This document shows positions 25,697-33,887 of a stretch of DNA of 64,000 nucleotides, piece after piece. This stretch comes from CAXPZW01 sp964221845 (lineage in GTDB: Bacteria; Bacteroidota; Bacteroidia; Flavobacteriales_D; Sanyastnellaceae): the NCBI GenBank assembly GCA_964221845.1, contig CAXPZW010000026.1:3954-67953 (forward strand), written 5' to 3'. Under the pieces are notes generated by a model that saw only the letters and a list, made by a program, of their open reading frames with translations, was not told the origin of the DNA and did no database searches. Numbering within the stretch: position 1 is the stretch's first letter; the number at the start of each line of letters is the position of its first letter. The translations under genes and the position numbers were made by a program.

Positions 25697-25908
25697 TCCC
25701 TTGTGCTCGGCGCGGGACCCCACCCGTGGGCCCCCCGTAGCCCCCGTCCCGCCTCCACCACCTCCCGGCACGTCTCGCGACGTTCCAGGCCCCAGCTTCG
25801 ATGCCTCAAAATTGCAGCGCAGCATGGCCATGCGCCAAGCCCTGAACGCGCCGCTTTGTAGCTGGTAGCTCAGGGATCATGGATGTACACCTGTCTTTGA
25901 CCGATAGC
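25697..25908. other. Non-coding, C-rich intergenic stretch
   Basis: No credible gene is seen. The first 110 nt are strongly C-rich on the plus strand with several CCCG and CCCCC runs and a small CCCAC/GTGGG hairpin at 25719-25730. The later part contains TAGCTCAGG, which recalls a tRNA D-arm, but no cloverleaf can be drawn. Confidence 0.5.
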
Positions 25909-25938
25909 AAAAAAGCCACCCCAAATGGAGTGGCTTTT
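25909..25938. terminator. Bidirectional intrinsic terminator
   Basis: AAAAGCCAC (25911-25919) pairs with GTGGCTTTT (25930-25938) around a 10-nt loop, flanked by A and T runs. It can end the T9SS cargo gene from the left and the five-gene UDP-sugar operon from the right. Confidence 0.8.
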
Positions 25939-25960
25939 CTCGTGTAGTTGCGAGCGCTCG

Positions 25961-27262
25961 TTAAAGGCTCCAGTATTCCATGTCGTTGATGCGACCGGCG
26001 TACATGCCTTTCAAATCCATCACCACGCCCTTGTCGGGATCTGCCATGAGTGACTTGAAGTAGGCCTCGTCCAGGTCGAGGTATTCTTTGTGGTTGACCG
26101 CTACGATGACAGCATCGTACGTGCCTTCAGCAGGGCCAGGGGCCAAGTCGAACGAGTACTCGTGGGCAAACTCTGCGGCCTCTGCGTGCGGGTCAACAAT
26201 GTCCACTTGTACCGAGAAGGAGTCCAACTCACGAATCACATCCACCACTTTGGAGTTGCGGATATCCGACACGTCTTCCTTGAAGGTGGCGCCCATCACG
26301 AGCACCTTGGCTTCGAGTACGTTCTTGCCTTGTTCCAGCATTTTCTTCACGCACTGCTTGCCCACGTAAAAGCCCATCGAGTCGTTCACGTAACGGCCCG
26401 AGTTGATCACTTTGGCGTGGTAGCCGAGTTTCTTGGCCTTCCAGGTGAGGTAGTAGGGATCCACGCCAATGCAGTGGCCGCCTACCAAACCGGGGGTAAA
26501 GGGTAAGAAGTTCCATTTGGTACGCGCCGATTCCAGCACGTCGTAGGTGTTCACGCCAATGCGGTTGCAGATGATCGAGAGCTCGTTGATCAGGGCGATG
26601 TTGACGTCGCGCTGGGTGTTCTCGATGATCTTCGAAGCTTCGGCGGTTTTTATGTTGGCAGCGCGGTATACACCGGCATCCACCACAATTTCATAGGTCT
26701 TGGCGATTTGCTCAAGGGACTCTGCATCGCAACCAGAAGCCACCTTGGTGATGGTGCGCACGGTGTGCTTCTTGTCACCCGGGTTGATGCGCTCAGGCGA
26801 GTAGCCCACTTTGAAGTCTTCGATGAACTTCAGGCCGCTGAGTTCTTCCAGCACAGGAATACAGTCGTCCTCGGTACAGCCGGGGTATACGGTAGATTCG
26901 TACACCACGTAGTCGTCCTTGCTGAGGACTTTACCCACCGTACGCGAGGCAGCCAATACAGGACCCAAGTCGGGCTGGTTGCTGGCGTTGATGGGGGTCG
27001 GTACCGCAACAATAAAGAAGCTGCAATCGCGCAGGTCTTCGAGGTCGGCGGTGAAGTGGATGTCTGTACCGTCAAAGGCGCTTGGATCCAACTCTTGCGA
27101 GGGATCTTCGCCGCGGCGCATCATGTCCACGCGTTTCTGGTTGATGTCGAAACCCACCACGCGAATGTCGCGGGCAAATTCCAACGCAATGGGAAGACCC
27201 ACGTAGCCCAAACCGATAACGGCGAGCTTGTCTTCCTTGGCTTTGAGTCGATCGTAGATCAT
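25961..27262 (-). CDS. Nucleotide-sugar dehydrogenase (UDP-HexNAc 6-dehydrogenase, WbpA/WbpO/TviB type)
   Basis: The enzyme oxidises C6 of a UDP-N-acetylhexosamine to the uronic acid using two NAD. The product has 433 residues. It has the Rossmann motif VIGLGYVGLP (15-24), the STVYPG and GYSPERINPGD blocks typical of the UDP-GlcNAc/GalNAc branch, and the catalytic Cys264 in GGHCIGVDPYY. A C-terminal UDP-binding domain begins near 310 (GATFKEDVSDIRNSK). It is the last gene of the operon, 24 nt after the acetyltransferase gene. Together with the WbpD- and WbpE-like genes it points to a 2,3-diamino-2,3-dideoxy-uronic acid sugar. Whether it prefers GlcNAc or GalNAc cannot be read. Confidence 0.92.
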   Translation of the reverse strand: MIYDRLKAKEDKLAVIGLGYVGLPIALEFARDIRVVGFDINQKRVDMMRRGEDPSQELDPSAFDGTDIHFTADLEDLRDCSFFIVAVPTPINASNQPDLGPVLAASRTVGKVLSKDDYVVYESTVYPGCTEDDCIPVLEELSGLKFIEDFKVGYSPERINPGDKKHTVRTITKVASGCDAESLEQIAKTYEIVVDAGVYRAANIKTAEASKIIENTQRDVNIALINELSIICNRIGVNTYDVLESARTKWNFLPFTPGLVGGHCIGVDPYYLTWKAKKLGYHAKVINSGRYVNDSMGFYVGKQCVKKMLEQGKNVLEAKVLVMGATFKEDVSDIRNSKVVDVIRELDSFSVQVDIVDPHAEAAEFAHEYSFDLAPGPAEGTYDAVIVAVNHKEYLDLDEAYFKSLMADPDKGVVMDLKGMYAGRINDMEYWSL

Positions 27263-27286
27263 ATCGCTTAAATAGGATGGGCGAAC

Positions 27287-27859
27287 TTAGTCGATTTTAG
27301 AAACGGTGCCCTCTTGGAGCCTGTAGGATTCTCCCGATTCTGGGCATTGGGCAATTCCTTCATCGTTAAATTCCAGGCGGTGCCCGTGGGTGCTCATCCA
27401 GCCCATTTGCTTGGCCGGGTTGCCCACCACCAGGGCAAAGTCAGGAACAGTTTTGGTCACCACAGCGCCGGCGCCGATGAAAGCGTAGCGGCCAATGTCG
27501 TGGCCGCAAACGATGGTGGCGTTGGCCCCAATCGAGGCGCCTTTCTTCACCAGGGTACGGGCGTATTGGTCGCGGCGGTTGACTGCACTGCGGGGGTTGG
27601 TCACATTGGTAAACACACACGAGGGGCCCAAAAACACATCGTCTTCGCATTCCACTCCTGTGTAAATGCTGACGTTGTTCTGCACCTTCACGTTACGCCC
27701 GAGTTTGACCTCAGGAGAGATCACCACGTTCTGCCCAATGTTGCAGCCTTCACCCAGCTCGCACCCGGGCATCAGGTGAGAGAAGTGCCAAATCTTGGTG
27801 CCTGCGCCAATGGTGCAGCCGTCGTCCACAACGGCGGTTTCGTGTGCGAAGTAGTCCAT
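27287..27859 (-). CDS. Left-handed beta-helix N-acetyltransferase, WbpD-like
   Basis: The product has 190 residues, with hexapeptide repeats throughout the first 130 (for example IGAGTKIWHF, IGQNVVISPE, IGANATIVCGHDIG). The sequence VNRRDQYARTLVKKGASIGANATI is the hallmark of WbpD/WlbB enzymes, which acetylate the 3-amino group of UDP-GlcNAc(3NH2)A using acetyl-CoA. A short C-terminal tail (about 160-190) follows, with one Cys in a variable position. Its ATG overlaps the stop of the upstream gene by one base. Confidence 0.9.
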   Translation of the reverse strand: MDYFAHETAVVDDGCTIGAGTKIWHFSHLMPGCELGEGCNIGQNVVISPEVKLGRNVKVQNNVSIYTGVECEDDVFLGPSCVFTNVTNPRSAVNRRDQYARTLVKKGASIGANATIVCGHDIGRYAFIGAGAVVTKTVPDFALVVGNPAKQMGWMSTHGHRLEFNDEGIAQCPESGESYRLQEGTVSKID

Positions 27860-28848
27860 CAGGCTTTGACGTACTTGTCGAAGGTCTTGTGGTCCTTCTT
27901 GTAGAGCTCTTCTTCAGGCAAGGACTTGAAGTACTCGTAAGTGATCTTCAATCCCTCGGCGCGGTTCACCTTGGGCTCCCAGCCGAGCAGAGCCTTGGCT
28001 TTGGCGATGTCTGGTTGACGTTGCTTGGGATCGTCCACAGGCAGGTCTTTGTAGATGACTTTTTGGTCGGTGCCGGTGAGTTTGACGATTTCTTCCGCAA
28101 AGTCGCGGATGGAGATCTCGTCGGGGTTGCCGATGTTCACCGGGTCCGAGCAGTCGCTCATCAACAGGCGGAAGATGCCTTCCATCAAGTCGTCCACAAA
28201 ACAGAACGAGCGGGTTTGTGAACCGTCGCCGAATACCGTGAGGTCTTCGCCGCGCAGGGCCTGACCGATGAAGGCGGGCAATACGCGGCCGTCGTTCAGA
28301 CGCATGCGGGGGCCATACGTATTGAAAATGCGCACAATGCGGGTCTCCACACCGTGGTAGGTGTGGTAGGCCATGGTCATGGCCTCCTGGAAGCGCTTGG
28401 CTTCGTCGTACACCCCGCGGGGGCCTACCGGGTTCACGTTGCCCCAATACTCCTCGTGTTGCGGGTGTACTGTGGGATCACCGTACACCTCAGAGGTAGA
28501 GGCAATCAGAATGCGGGCGTTTTTGTCCTTGGCCAAACCCAGCAGATTGTGGATGCCGAGTGACCCCACTTTCAAGGTCTGGATCGGAATCTTCAAGTAG
28601 TCGATGGGACTGGCCGGTGAGGCAAAGTGCAGGATGTAATCCAGCTTGCCACTGACGTGCACAAAGTTGGATACGTCGTGGTTGTAGAAGGTGAAATCGT
28701 CGCGGCCGAACAGGTGTTCGATGTTGCGCAAGTCACCGGTGATGAGGTTGTCCATGGCCAACACCTCCATGCCTTCCGCAATGAAGCGGTCGCACAGGTG
28801 TGAGCCCAAAAAGCCGGCGGCGCCGGTAATCAGCACACGGGGCTTCAT
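27859..28848 (-). CDS. UDP-glucuronate decarboxylase-like NAD-dependent epimerase/dehydratase
   Basis: The product has 329 residues of the extended short-chain dehydrogenase type. It matches UDP-glucuronic acid decarboxylase (UXS), which makes UDP-xylose: GAAGFLGSHLCDRFI, HFASPASPIDYLK, STSEVYGDP, the catalytic YDEAKR and RIFNTYGPRMRLNDGRV are all typical. It lies directly after a UDP-glucose dehydrogenase gene (4-nt overlap), the enzyme that makes its substrate, which supports the assignment. The next gene overlaps by one base. Confidence 0.9.
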   Translation of the reverse strand: MKPRVLITGAAGFLGSHLCDRFIAEGMEVLAMDNLITGDLRNIEHLFGRDDFTFYNHDVSNFVHVSGKLDYILHFASPASPIDYLKIPIQTLKVGSLGIHNLLGLAKDKNARILIASTSEVYGDPTVHPQHEEYWGNVNPVGPRGVYDEAKRFQEAMTMAYHTYHGVETRIVRIFNTYGPRMRLNDGRVLPAFIGQALRGEDLTVFGDGSQTRSFCFVDDLMEGIFRLLMSDCSDPVNIGNPDEISIRDFAEEIVKLTGTDQKVIYKDLPVDDPKQRQPDIAKAKALLGWEPKVNRAEGLKITYEYFKSLPEEELYKKDHKTFDKYVKA

Positions 28849-30179
28849 GCGTTCGGGGCGTTAACAGGTTGGTTGACCTCGGAGCGGCCAATGCTTTTGT
28901 AGGTAAAGCCGAGTTCGGCCATCTGCTCCACTTCGTAGAGGTTGCGGCCGTCAAAGACCACCTTGTTGTTCAGCAGGTCGCCCACCTTGTCCAGGTCGGG
29001 GTTGCGGAACACGCTCCACTCGGTACAGATCAGCAGCGCATCGGCGCCTTCGAGGCAGTCGTACATGTTGGGCGCATAGCTGATGCGGTGGCCCAGTCGG
29101 CCTTCCACGTTGGGCATGGCCTCGGGGTCGAACGCCACCACTTGGGCGCCGTCGGCCAACAGCCGCTCAATCATGTACAAGGCCGGAGCCTCGCGAATGT
29201 CATCGGTGTCGGGCTTGAAGGCCAGTCCCCAGACTGCAATTTTCACCCCGTCCAAGTTGTCGTTGAAGTGGCGACGGATGGCCGGGTACAGGATGGTCTT
29301 TTGGGCTTCGTTGACGCGCATCACCGCGTCCAGGATCTGGAACGGGTAGCCTTCTTCGTTGCCGCTACGGGCCAAGGCTTGCACGTCTTTGGGGAAGCAG
29401 CTGCCGCCGTACCCGATGCCCGGGAACAGGAAGCGCTTGCCAATGCGGGTGTCGGTACCCATCCCAATGCGCACTTTGTCCACGTCGGCCCCCACTTGCT
29501 CGCAGAAGTTTGCGATCTCGTTCATGAAGGTAATCTTGGTGGCCAAGAAGGCATTGGCGGCGTACTTGGTGAGCTCCGCGGACTTTTCGTCCATGAAGAT
29601 CAAGGGGTTCCCTTGGCGGATGAACGGCTTGTACAGGCGCTCCATCACCCCACGGGCGCGGTCGCTGCTGGTGCCAATAACCACGCGGTCGGGCTTCATG
29701 AAGTCGTCGACTGCAAAGCCTTCGCGCAGGAATTCCGGGTTGGATACCACGTCGAATTCGGTGTAGCCGTTGGCGGCCAAAGCGGCGTGTACCTTGTCGG
29801 CGGTGCCCACGGGTACAGTGCTCTTGTCCACAATGACTTTGTATTCCTTCAACATGCGGCCCAGCTCGTCGGCCACGCCCAGCACGTAAGAAAGGTCGGC
29901 GCTGCCGTCTTCCCCAGGAGGGGTGGGCAGGGCCAGGAAGATGATTTCCGCGTCCTCAATAGCTTCGGCCAAATCGGTGGTGAAGCGCAGGCGCTCTTGG
30001 CGGATGTTACGTTCAAACAACACGTCGAGGTGCGGCTCATAAATGGGCACTTCGCCCTGGCGCATGCGCTCGACTTTTGCTTTGTCGATGTCCACGCAGG
30101 TGACGTCGTTGCCGGTTTCAGCAAAGCAGGTTCCTGTGACCAGGCCTACATATCCGGTGCCGACTACAGCAATGTTCAT
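28845..30179 (-). CDS. ugd: UDP-glucose 6-dehydrogenase
   Basis: Ugd oxidises UDP-glucose to UDP-glucuronate. The product has 444 residues. Motifs are the NAD site VVGTGYVGLVTG, the LPTPPGEDGSADLSYV block typical of the UDP-glucose branch, VVSNPEFLREG, and the catalytic Cys261 in GYGGSCFPKD. The C-terminal domain has WGLAFKPDTDDIREAP. It is the second gene of the operon, 3 nt after the aminotransferase gene and overlapping the UXS-like gene by 4 nt. Confidence 0.95.
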   Translation of the reverse strand: MNIAVVGTGYVGLVTGTCFAETGNDVTCVDIDKAKVERMRQGEVPIYEPHLDVLFERNIRQERLRFTTDLAEAIEDAEIIFLALPTPPGEDGSADLSYVLGVADELGRMLKEYKVIVDKSTVPVGTADKVHAALAANGYTEFDVVSNPEFLREGFAVDDFMKPDRVVIGTSSDRARGVMERLYKPFIRQGNPLIFMDEKSAELTKYAANAFLATKITFMNEIANFCEQVGADVDKVRIGMGTDTRIGKRFLFPGIGYGGSCFPKDVQALARSGNEEGYPFQILDAVMRVNEAQKTILYPAIRRHFNDNLDGVKIAVWGLAFKPDTDDIREAPALYMIERLLADGAQVVAFDPEAMPNVEGRLGHRISYAPNMYDCLEGADALLICTEWSVFRNPDLDKVGDLLNNKVVFDGRNLYEVEQMAELGFTYKSIGRSEVNQPVNAPNA

Positions 30180-30182
30180 GAT

Positions 30183-31334
30183 CTATGCGGGTTGATGAAG
30201 TTGGGTCAAAACGGCTTCGGTGATGTGCGCCAGTTGGTCCGAAGTGAGCTCGGTGTGCATCGGCAACGACATCACGCTGTGGCTCAACGCCATGGTCACC
30301 GGGAAGTCGGCGTCCGTGTAGCGGTCTGAGCGGTAGGCTTCTTGGGCGTGCAGGGGTACAGGGTAGTACACCATGGCCGGAATGCCTTGGTCCATCAGCG
30401 CTTGGCGTACCGCATCGCGGTCCACCCCGCGGGTGATGAGGGTGTATTGGTGGAAGGTATGCGTGCTGTTGGCCACGCGCAGCGGGGTCAGCAGCGCAGG
30501 GGTATCTGCAAAGGCAGCGTCGTAAGCATCCGCAGCAGCGATGCGCGCATCACAGTAAGCGTCCAGGTGGCGGAGTTTAATCCGCAGGATGGCCGCTTGG
30601 ATGGAGTCCAAACGCGAGTTTACGCCTACCGAAGAATGGTAGTAACGCACCTTCATGCCGTGGTTGGCCACCTCGCGGGCCATGGCCGCCAGGTCGTCGT
30701 CGTTGGTGTACAGGGCGCCGCCGTCGCCGTAGCAACCCAGGTTCTTCGAAGGGAAGAACGAGGTGGTGCCAAAGTGACCCATGGTACCGGCCTTGGCTTT
30801 GCGGCCATCGCTGAGGGTGTATTCCGAGGAAATGGCTTGCGCGCTGTCCTCCACCACTTTCAAATCGTGCTCCTTGGCAAACGCCAGCAAGGGCTCCATG
30901 TCGGCGCATTGGCCAAACAGGTGCACAGGTACGATGGCCTTGGTGCGCGGGGTCACCGCCTTGCGCGCCGATTCCAAATCGATGTTGAAGGTGCGCGGGT
31001 CCACGTCCACCAAAATGGGCTTGAGCCCCAGCAGGGCAATCACCTCAACGGTGGCCACAAAGGTGAAGTTGGGTGCGATCACCTCGTCGCCCGGTTGCAG
31101 CCCCAGCGCCATCATGGCGATCTGCAGGGCGTCGGTACCGTTGCCGCACGGGATCACATGCTTGACGTTCAGGTACTCTTCGAGTTCCGATTGAAAGGCT
31201 TTGACTTCGGGACCGCCGATGTAGGCGCTCGAGCGGATCACCTCGAGCACGGCTTGGTCGATTTCTTCCTGGATGTGCTTGTACTGGCCAAGCAGGTCAA
31301 CCATCTGGATTTTACCCATGGATTTGGACGACAT
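30183..31334 (-). CDS. DegT/DnrJ/EryC1/StrS aminotransferase, WbpE-like
   Basis: The product has 383 residues and is a PLP-dependent sugar aminotransferase. CGNGTDALQIAMMALGL, PNFTFVATVEVI and VEDSAQA are conserved, and the PLP lysine is Lys197 in FFPSKNLGCYGDGGA. In the WbpE role it transfers an amino group to the 3-keto sugar made from UDP-GlcNAcA. Here it is the first gene of the operon and stands with WbpD- and WbpA-like genes. A WbpB-type oxidoreductase, which should supply its keto substrate, is not in the window. An ATG at residue 6 is an alternative start. Confidence 0.92.
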   Translation of the reverse strand: MSSKSMGKIQMVDLLGQYKHIQEEIDQAVLEVIRSSAYIGGPEVKAFQSELEEYLNVKHVIPCGNGTDALQIAMMALGLQPGDEVIAPNFTFVATVEVIALLGLKPILVDVDPRTFNIDLESARKAVTPRTKAIVPVHLFGQCADMEPLLAFAKEHDLKVVEDSAQAISSEYTLSDGRKAKAGTMGHFGTTSFFPSKNLGCYGDGGALYTNDDDLAAMAREVANHGMKVRYYHSSVGVNSRLDSIQAAILRIKLRHLDAYCDARIAAADAYDAAFADTPALLTPLRVANSTHTFHQYTLITRGVDRDAVRQALMDQGIPAMVYYPVPLHAQEAYRSDRYTDADFPVTMALSHSVMSLPMHTELTSDQLAHITEAVLTQLHQPA

Positions 31335-31466
31335 TAAAATGGAAGCGCGAATATAGCCAAAACCGTGCGCCTCAGGCCGCTAAGGCTTGTTACCATTAGG
31401 TTTTTTGGAAGCGCGATTGCGTGTGAAGGCGTATACTTGTCACACCAACGCTTACAATCCCCCCAC

Positions 31467-32222
31467 ATGCGTCAAACGACCTTGGTTCTGCTGCTTGTTT
31501 TTGGGTGCTTGGCTCCGGCCCTCGCCCAACGAAACGTCCAGGATTCCACTGTAACCACCACCCACGTGGCGGTGACCTTTGGTGGCTACGTCCCTCTGGG
31601 TGACCTGCAAGACCGCTTTGGCAGCACCGCCCAACTCGGGGTCAACCTGGCGCGCAAGAACAAGCAGGGCTGGTACTACGGACTCAACTTCGGGTACCAC
31701 TTCGGTCAGGACGTTACCGAACCCGGTCTGCTCCAAAACCTGCTCAACGACGAGGGCCACATCTTGGCCAACGACGGGCGCATTGCCGAGGTCAACGTAG
31801 GCATGCGCGGGTACTACCTCGGGCTGGAAGGCGGGCGCGTATTCAACGTGGTTGGCCCCAATCCCAACTGCGGCATCCTGGTCAAAGGCGGGGTAGGATA
31901 CCTGCACCACAAAATCCGCTTGGAGCACCAATTCCACGACATCACACAACTGGAAGAACCCTACCTGCAAGGCTACGACAGGCTGACCAATGGTTTTGCC
32001 ATCAACCAGTTTGTGGGGTACTTCCACATGAGCAACAACCGCCGGATCAATTTCTACCTCGGAGTAGAGGCCATCCAAGGCTGGACCCAAGGCCGCCGCG
32101 AGCTTTACTTCGACACCGGCCTGCCGGGCACTGCCAGCCGTTTCGACGGTCTGTTGGGCGTACGCGGTGGTTGGGTGGTGCACTTCTACAAGCGTCCTCC
32201 TCGCGAATACTTCTTCGACTAG
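31467..32222 (+). CDS. Secreted, probable outer-membrane beta-barrel protein
   Basis: The product has 251 residues from the ATG at 31467, chosen because a signal peptide follows (MRQTTLVLLLVFGCLAPALAQ). The mature chain is made of amphipathic strands with many Gly, Tyr and Phe (VAVTFGGYVPLGDL, WYYGLNFGYHFG, NVGMRGYYLGLEGG, INFYLGVEAIQGWTQG), like small barrels in Bacteroidota. It ends in RPPREYFFD. I cannot name a function. waaA follows after one nucleotide, so the two are probably cotranscribed. Confidence 0.8.
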   Translation: MRQTTLVLLLVFGCLAPALAQRNVQDSTVTTTHVAVTFGGYVPLGDLQDRFGSTAQLGVNLARKNKQGWYYGLNFGYHFGQDVTEPGLLQNLLNDEGHILANDGRIAEVNVGMRGYYLGLEGGRVFNVVGPNPNCGILVKGGVGYLHHKIRLEHQFHDITQLEEPYLQGYDRLTNGFAINQFVGYFHMSNNRRINFYLGVEAIQGWTQGRRELYFDTGLPGTASRFDGLLGVRGGWVVHFYKRPPREYFFD

Positions 32223-32223
32223 G

Positions 32224-33450
32224 ATGCGGGCACTGTACACCGCATTGATGGCTGTGTTTGCCGGCGCACTGCGTTGGGCCTCGCTCTGGAATCCCAAGGC
32301 GCGCAAAGCCGTTTCGGGACGCAGTGCCCAGCGCAAGCAGGACTTGGACTTCTCGGCCATGCACGGTTGCGTGTGGTTCCACTGCGCTTCCTTGGGCGAG
32401 TTTGAACAAGCCCGCCCGGTGATCGAAGCCATCCGCAAGGACCAGCCCGATACCCCACTGCTGCTCACCTTCTTTTCACCTTCGGGATACGAGGTGCGCA
32501 AGGACTACGCCTTGGCCGATGCCGTGGTGTACCTGCCCTTGGATTTGCCCGGTCGCATGGCGGCGTTTTTGGACCGCTACCGCCCCGCCCAAGCCTTTGT
32601 GGTCAAGTACGAAGTGTGGCCCAACCTGTTTGCCGCACTGGAGCAACGTGGCATTCCGGTGGTGCTGTTCTCAGCCATCTTCCGCCCCGATCACCGTTAC
32701 TTCCAGTGGTACGGCGGGTTGTTTCGCAAAGCGCTGCACAGCTGCCGCCACATCTTTGTGCAGAATGCCCAGTCGGTGGAGTTGCTGCAGAGCATAGGTG
32801 TGGAGCAGGTTTCGTTGGTGGGCGATACGCGGTTTGACCGGGTGAGTGACGTAGCCGCCAACGCCAGCCGCATCCCTATGGTGGAGTCGTTTTTGGACGG
32901 GGCATGGACCCTGATTGCCGGTTCCTCTTGGCCCAAAGACGAGCAATGGCTGTCTGCCTTGTGGGCCATGGCGCCCGAAGGGTGGAAGCTGATCATTGCC
33001 CCGCACGAAGTGCACGACACCCACATCTCGGCCATTGAGCAGGTCTTTCCCGGTGCGGTGCGCTACAGCAACCTCAGTTTGGGCAGCGCCGCGGGCAGCA
33101 ACGTGTTGATCATCGACAACATCGGCATGCTCACCCAGCTGTATCAGTATGGGCATGTGGCCTTGATTGGAGGAGGCTTTGGAAAGGGCATCCACAACGT
33201 GTTGGAAGCCGCCGTGTTTGGTATGCCGGTGGCCTTTGGTCCCAACCACAAGAAGTTCCAAGAAGCACTTGATTTGCTCGCCGCAGGAGGTGCCCATGCG
33301 TTGACCAGCCCGGGAGAAGTTCCCGGCGAAGTCATCGCCTGGCTGAACGACCCTCACGTGCGCGCCGAAGCCGGGCGCAATGCCCGCGAGTACGTGCGAG
33401 CTGGCACCGGCGCCACCGCCGCAATCCGCGCCACCCTCGCTGCCGAATAG
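32224..33450 (+). CDS. waaA: 3-deoxy-D-manno-octulosonic acid (Kdo) transferase
   Basis: WaaA (GT30) adds Kdo to lipid A precursor at the inner membrane. The product has 408 residues, near the usual 410-430. An N-terminal hydrophobic helix is followed by WFHCASLGEFEQARPVIEAI with the base Glu, TFFSPSGYEV, YEVWPNL, then SSWPKDE and IAPHEVHD, and the CMP-Kdo-binding IGGGFGKGIHNVLEAAVFG. The frame begins at the ATG one base after the stop of the barrel gene. It shows the organism builds Kdo-containing lipopolysaccharide. Confidence 0.95.
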   Translation: MRALYTALMAVFAGALRWASLWNPKARKAVSGRSAQRKQDLDFSAMHGCVWFHCASLGEFEQARPVIEAIRKDQPDTPLLLTFFSPSGYEVRKDYALADAVVYLPLDLPGRMAAFLDRYRPAQAFVVKYEVWPNLFAALEQRGIPVVLFSAIFRPDHRYFQWYGGLFRKALHSCRHIFVQNAQSVELLQSIGVEQVSLVGDTRFDRVSDVAANASRIPMVESFLDGAWTLIAGSSWPKDEQWLSALWAMAPEGWKLIIAPHEVHDTHISAIEQVFPGAVRYSNLSLGSAAGSNVLIIDNIGMLTQLYQYGHVALIGGGFGKGIHNVLEAAVFGMPVAFGPNHKKFQEALDLLAAGGAHALTSPGEVPGEVIAWLNDPHVRAEAGRNAREYVRAGTGATAAIRATLAAE

Positions 33451-33478
33451 GGGCTCGAAACTTTTTTTGATTTTTCTT

Positions 33479-33506
33479 TTTGCATTCAGACGAATGCCTA
33501 TCTTTG
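33479..33506 (+). promoter_or_regulatory. Promoter of the tRNA pair
   Basis: The -7 box TATCTTTG (33499-33506) is an exact match, and a TTTG at 33479-33482 lies 16 nt upstream, close to the usual spacing. It is 32 nt before tRNA-Gly. Confidence 0.6.
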
Positions 33507-33538
33507 CCCTCCCGTTAGCGCAATGGCGCAAGCGACAC

Positions 33539-33614
33539 GCGAGAATAGCTCAGCTGGTAGAGCATAACCTTGCCAAGGTTAGGGTCGCGGGTTCGAGTCC
33601 CGTTTCTCGCTCCA
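33539..33614 (+). tRNA. tRNA-Gly (GCC)
   Basis: A full cloverleaf can be drawn. The acceptor stem GCGAGAA pairs with TTCTCGC, the D-arm contains AGCTCAGCTGGTAGAGC, and the anticodon loop CTTGCCAAG carries GCC at 33572-33574. The T-arm has GGTTCGAGTCC, and the 3' CCA is encoded. The length is 76 nt. Confidence 0.97.
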
Positions 33615-33616
33615 AC

Positions 33617-33650
33617 AAAAGCCGATGAATCAACATCGGCTTTTTTATTT
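33617..33650 (+). terminator. Terminator after tRNA-Gly
   Basis: AAAAGCCGATG pairs with CATCGGCTTTT around a 6-nt loop, ending in a T-run. It lies 3 nt after the tRNA, so the two tRNAs are probably separate or partly separate transcripts. Confidence 0.8.
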
Positions 33651-33675
33651 GTCGGCTATTTTAGCCCACCTCCAT

Positions 33676-33763
33676 GCCCGAGTGGTGGAACTGGTAGACA
33701 CGCCGGACTTAAACTCCTGTGGGCCGTAGGCCCGTACGGGTTCGACTCCCGTCTCGGGTACCA
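33676..33763 (+). tRNA. tRNA-Leu (TAA)
   Basis: This is a class II tRNA of 88 nt with a long variable arm (GTGGGCCGTAGGCCC). The acceptor GCCCGAG pairs with CTCGGGT, and the D-arm GTGGTGGAACTGGTAGACAC matches bacterial tRNA-Leu. The anticodon TAA is at 33710-33712, and the encoded CCA ends at 33763. Confidence 0.96.
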
Positions 33764-33800
33764 AACGGGAGACTGCAGCGATGTGGTCTCCCGTTTTTTT
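33764..33800 (+). terminator. Terminator after tRNA-Leu
   Basis: AACGGGAGAC pairs perfectly with GTCTCCCGTT around a 12-nt loop, followed by T residues. It begins at the base after the tRNA. Confidence 0.82.
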
Positions 33801-33887
33801 AAGGTCATTTTTTTCGTTTGAACTGTGCTCACACCGATTCAATTGAAGAACTCTGAATTGTCCATCAACTTTGGATGAGGAAGAGGT

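Noticed and set aside
25855..25905. Possible tRNA or tRNA fragment (GTAGCTGGTAGCTCAGG)
   Set aside because: Only a D-arm-like stretch is present; no acceptor stem, anticodon stem or T-arm can be formed.
28869..30329. Open frame of 486 codons on the plus strand
   Set aside because: It lies opposite ugd, which has all its motifs, and shows no domain of its own.
33645..33842. 65-codon frame on the minus strand
   Set aside because: It lies across tRNA-Leu and its terminator and is an antisense artefact.
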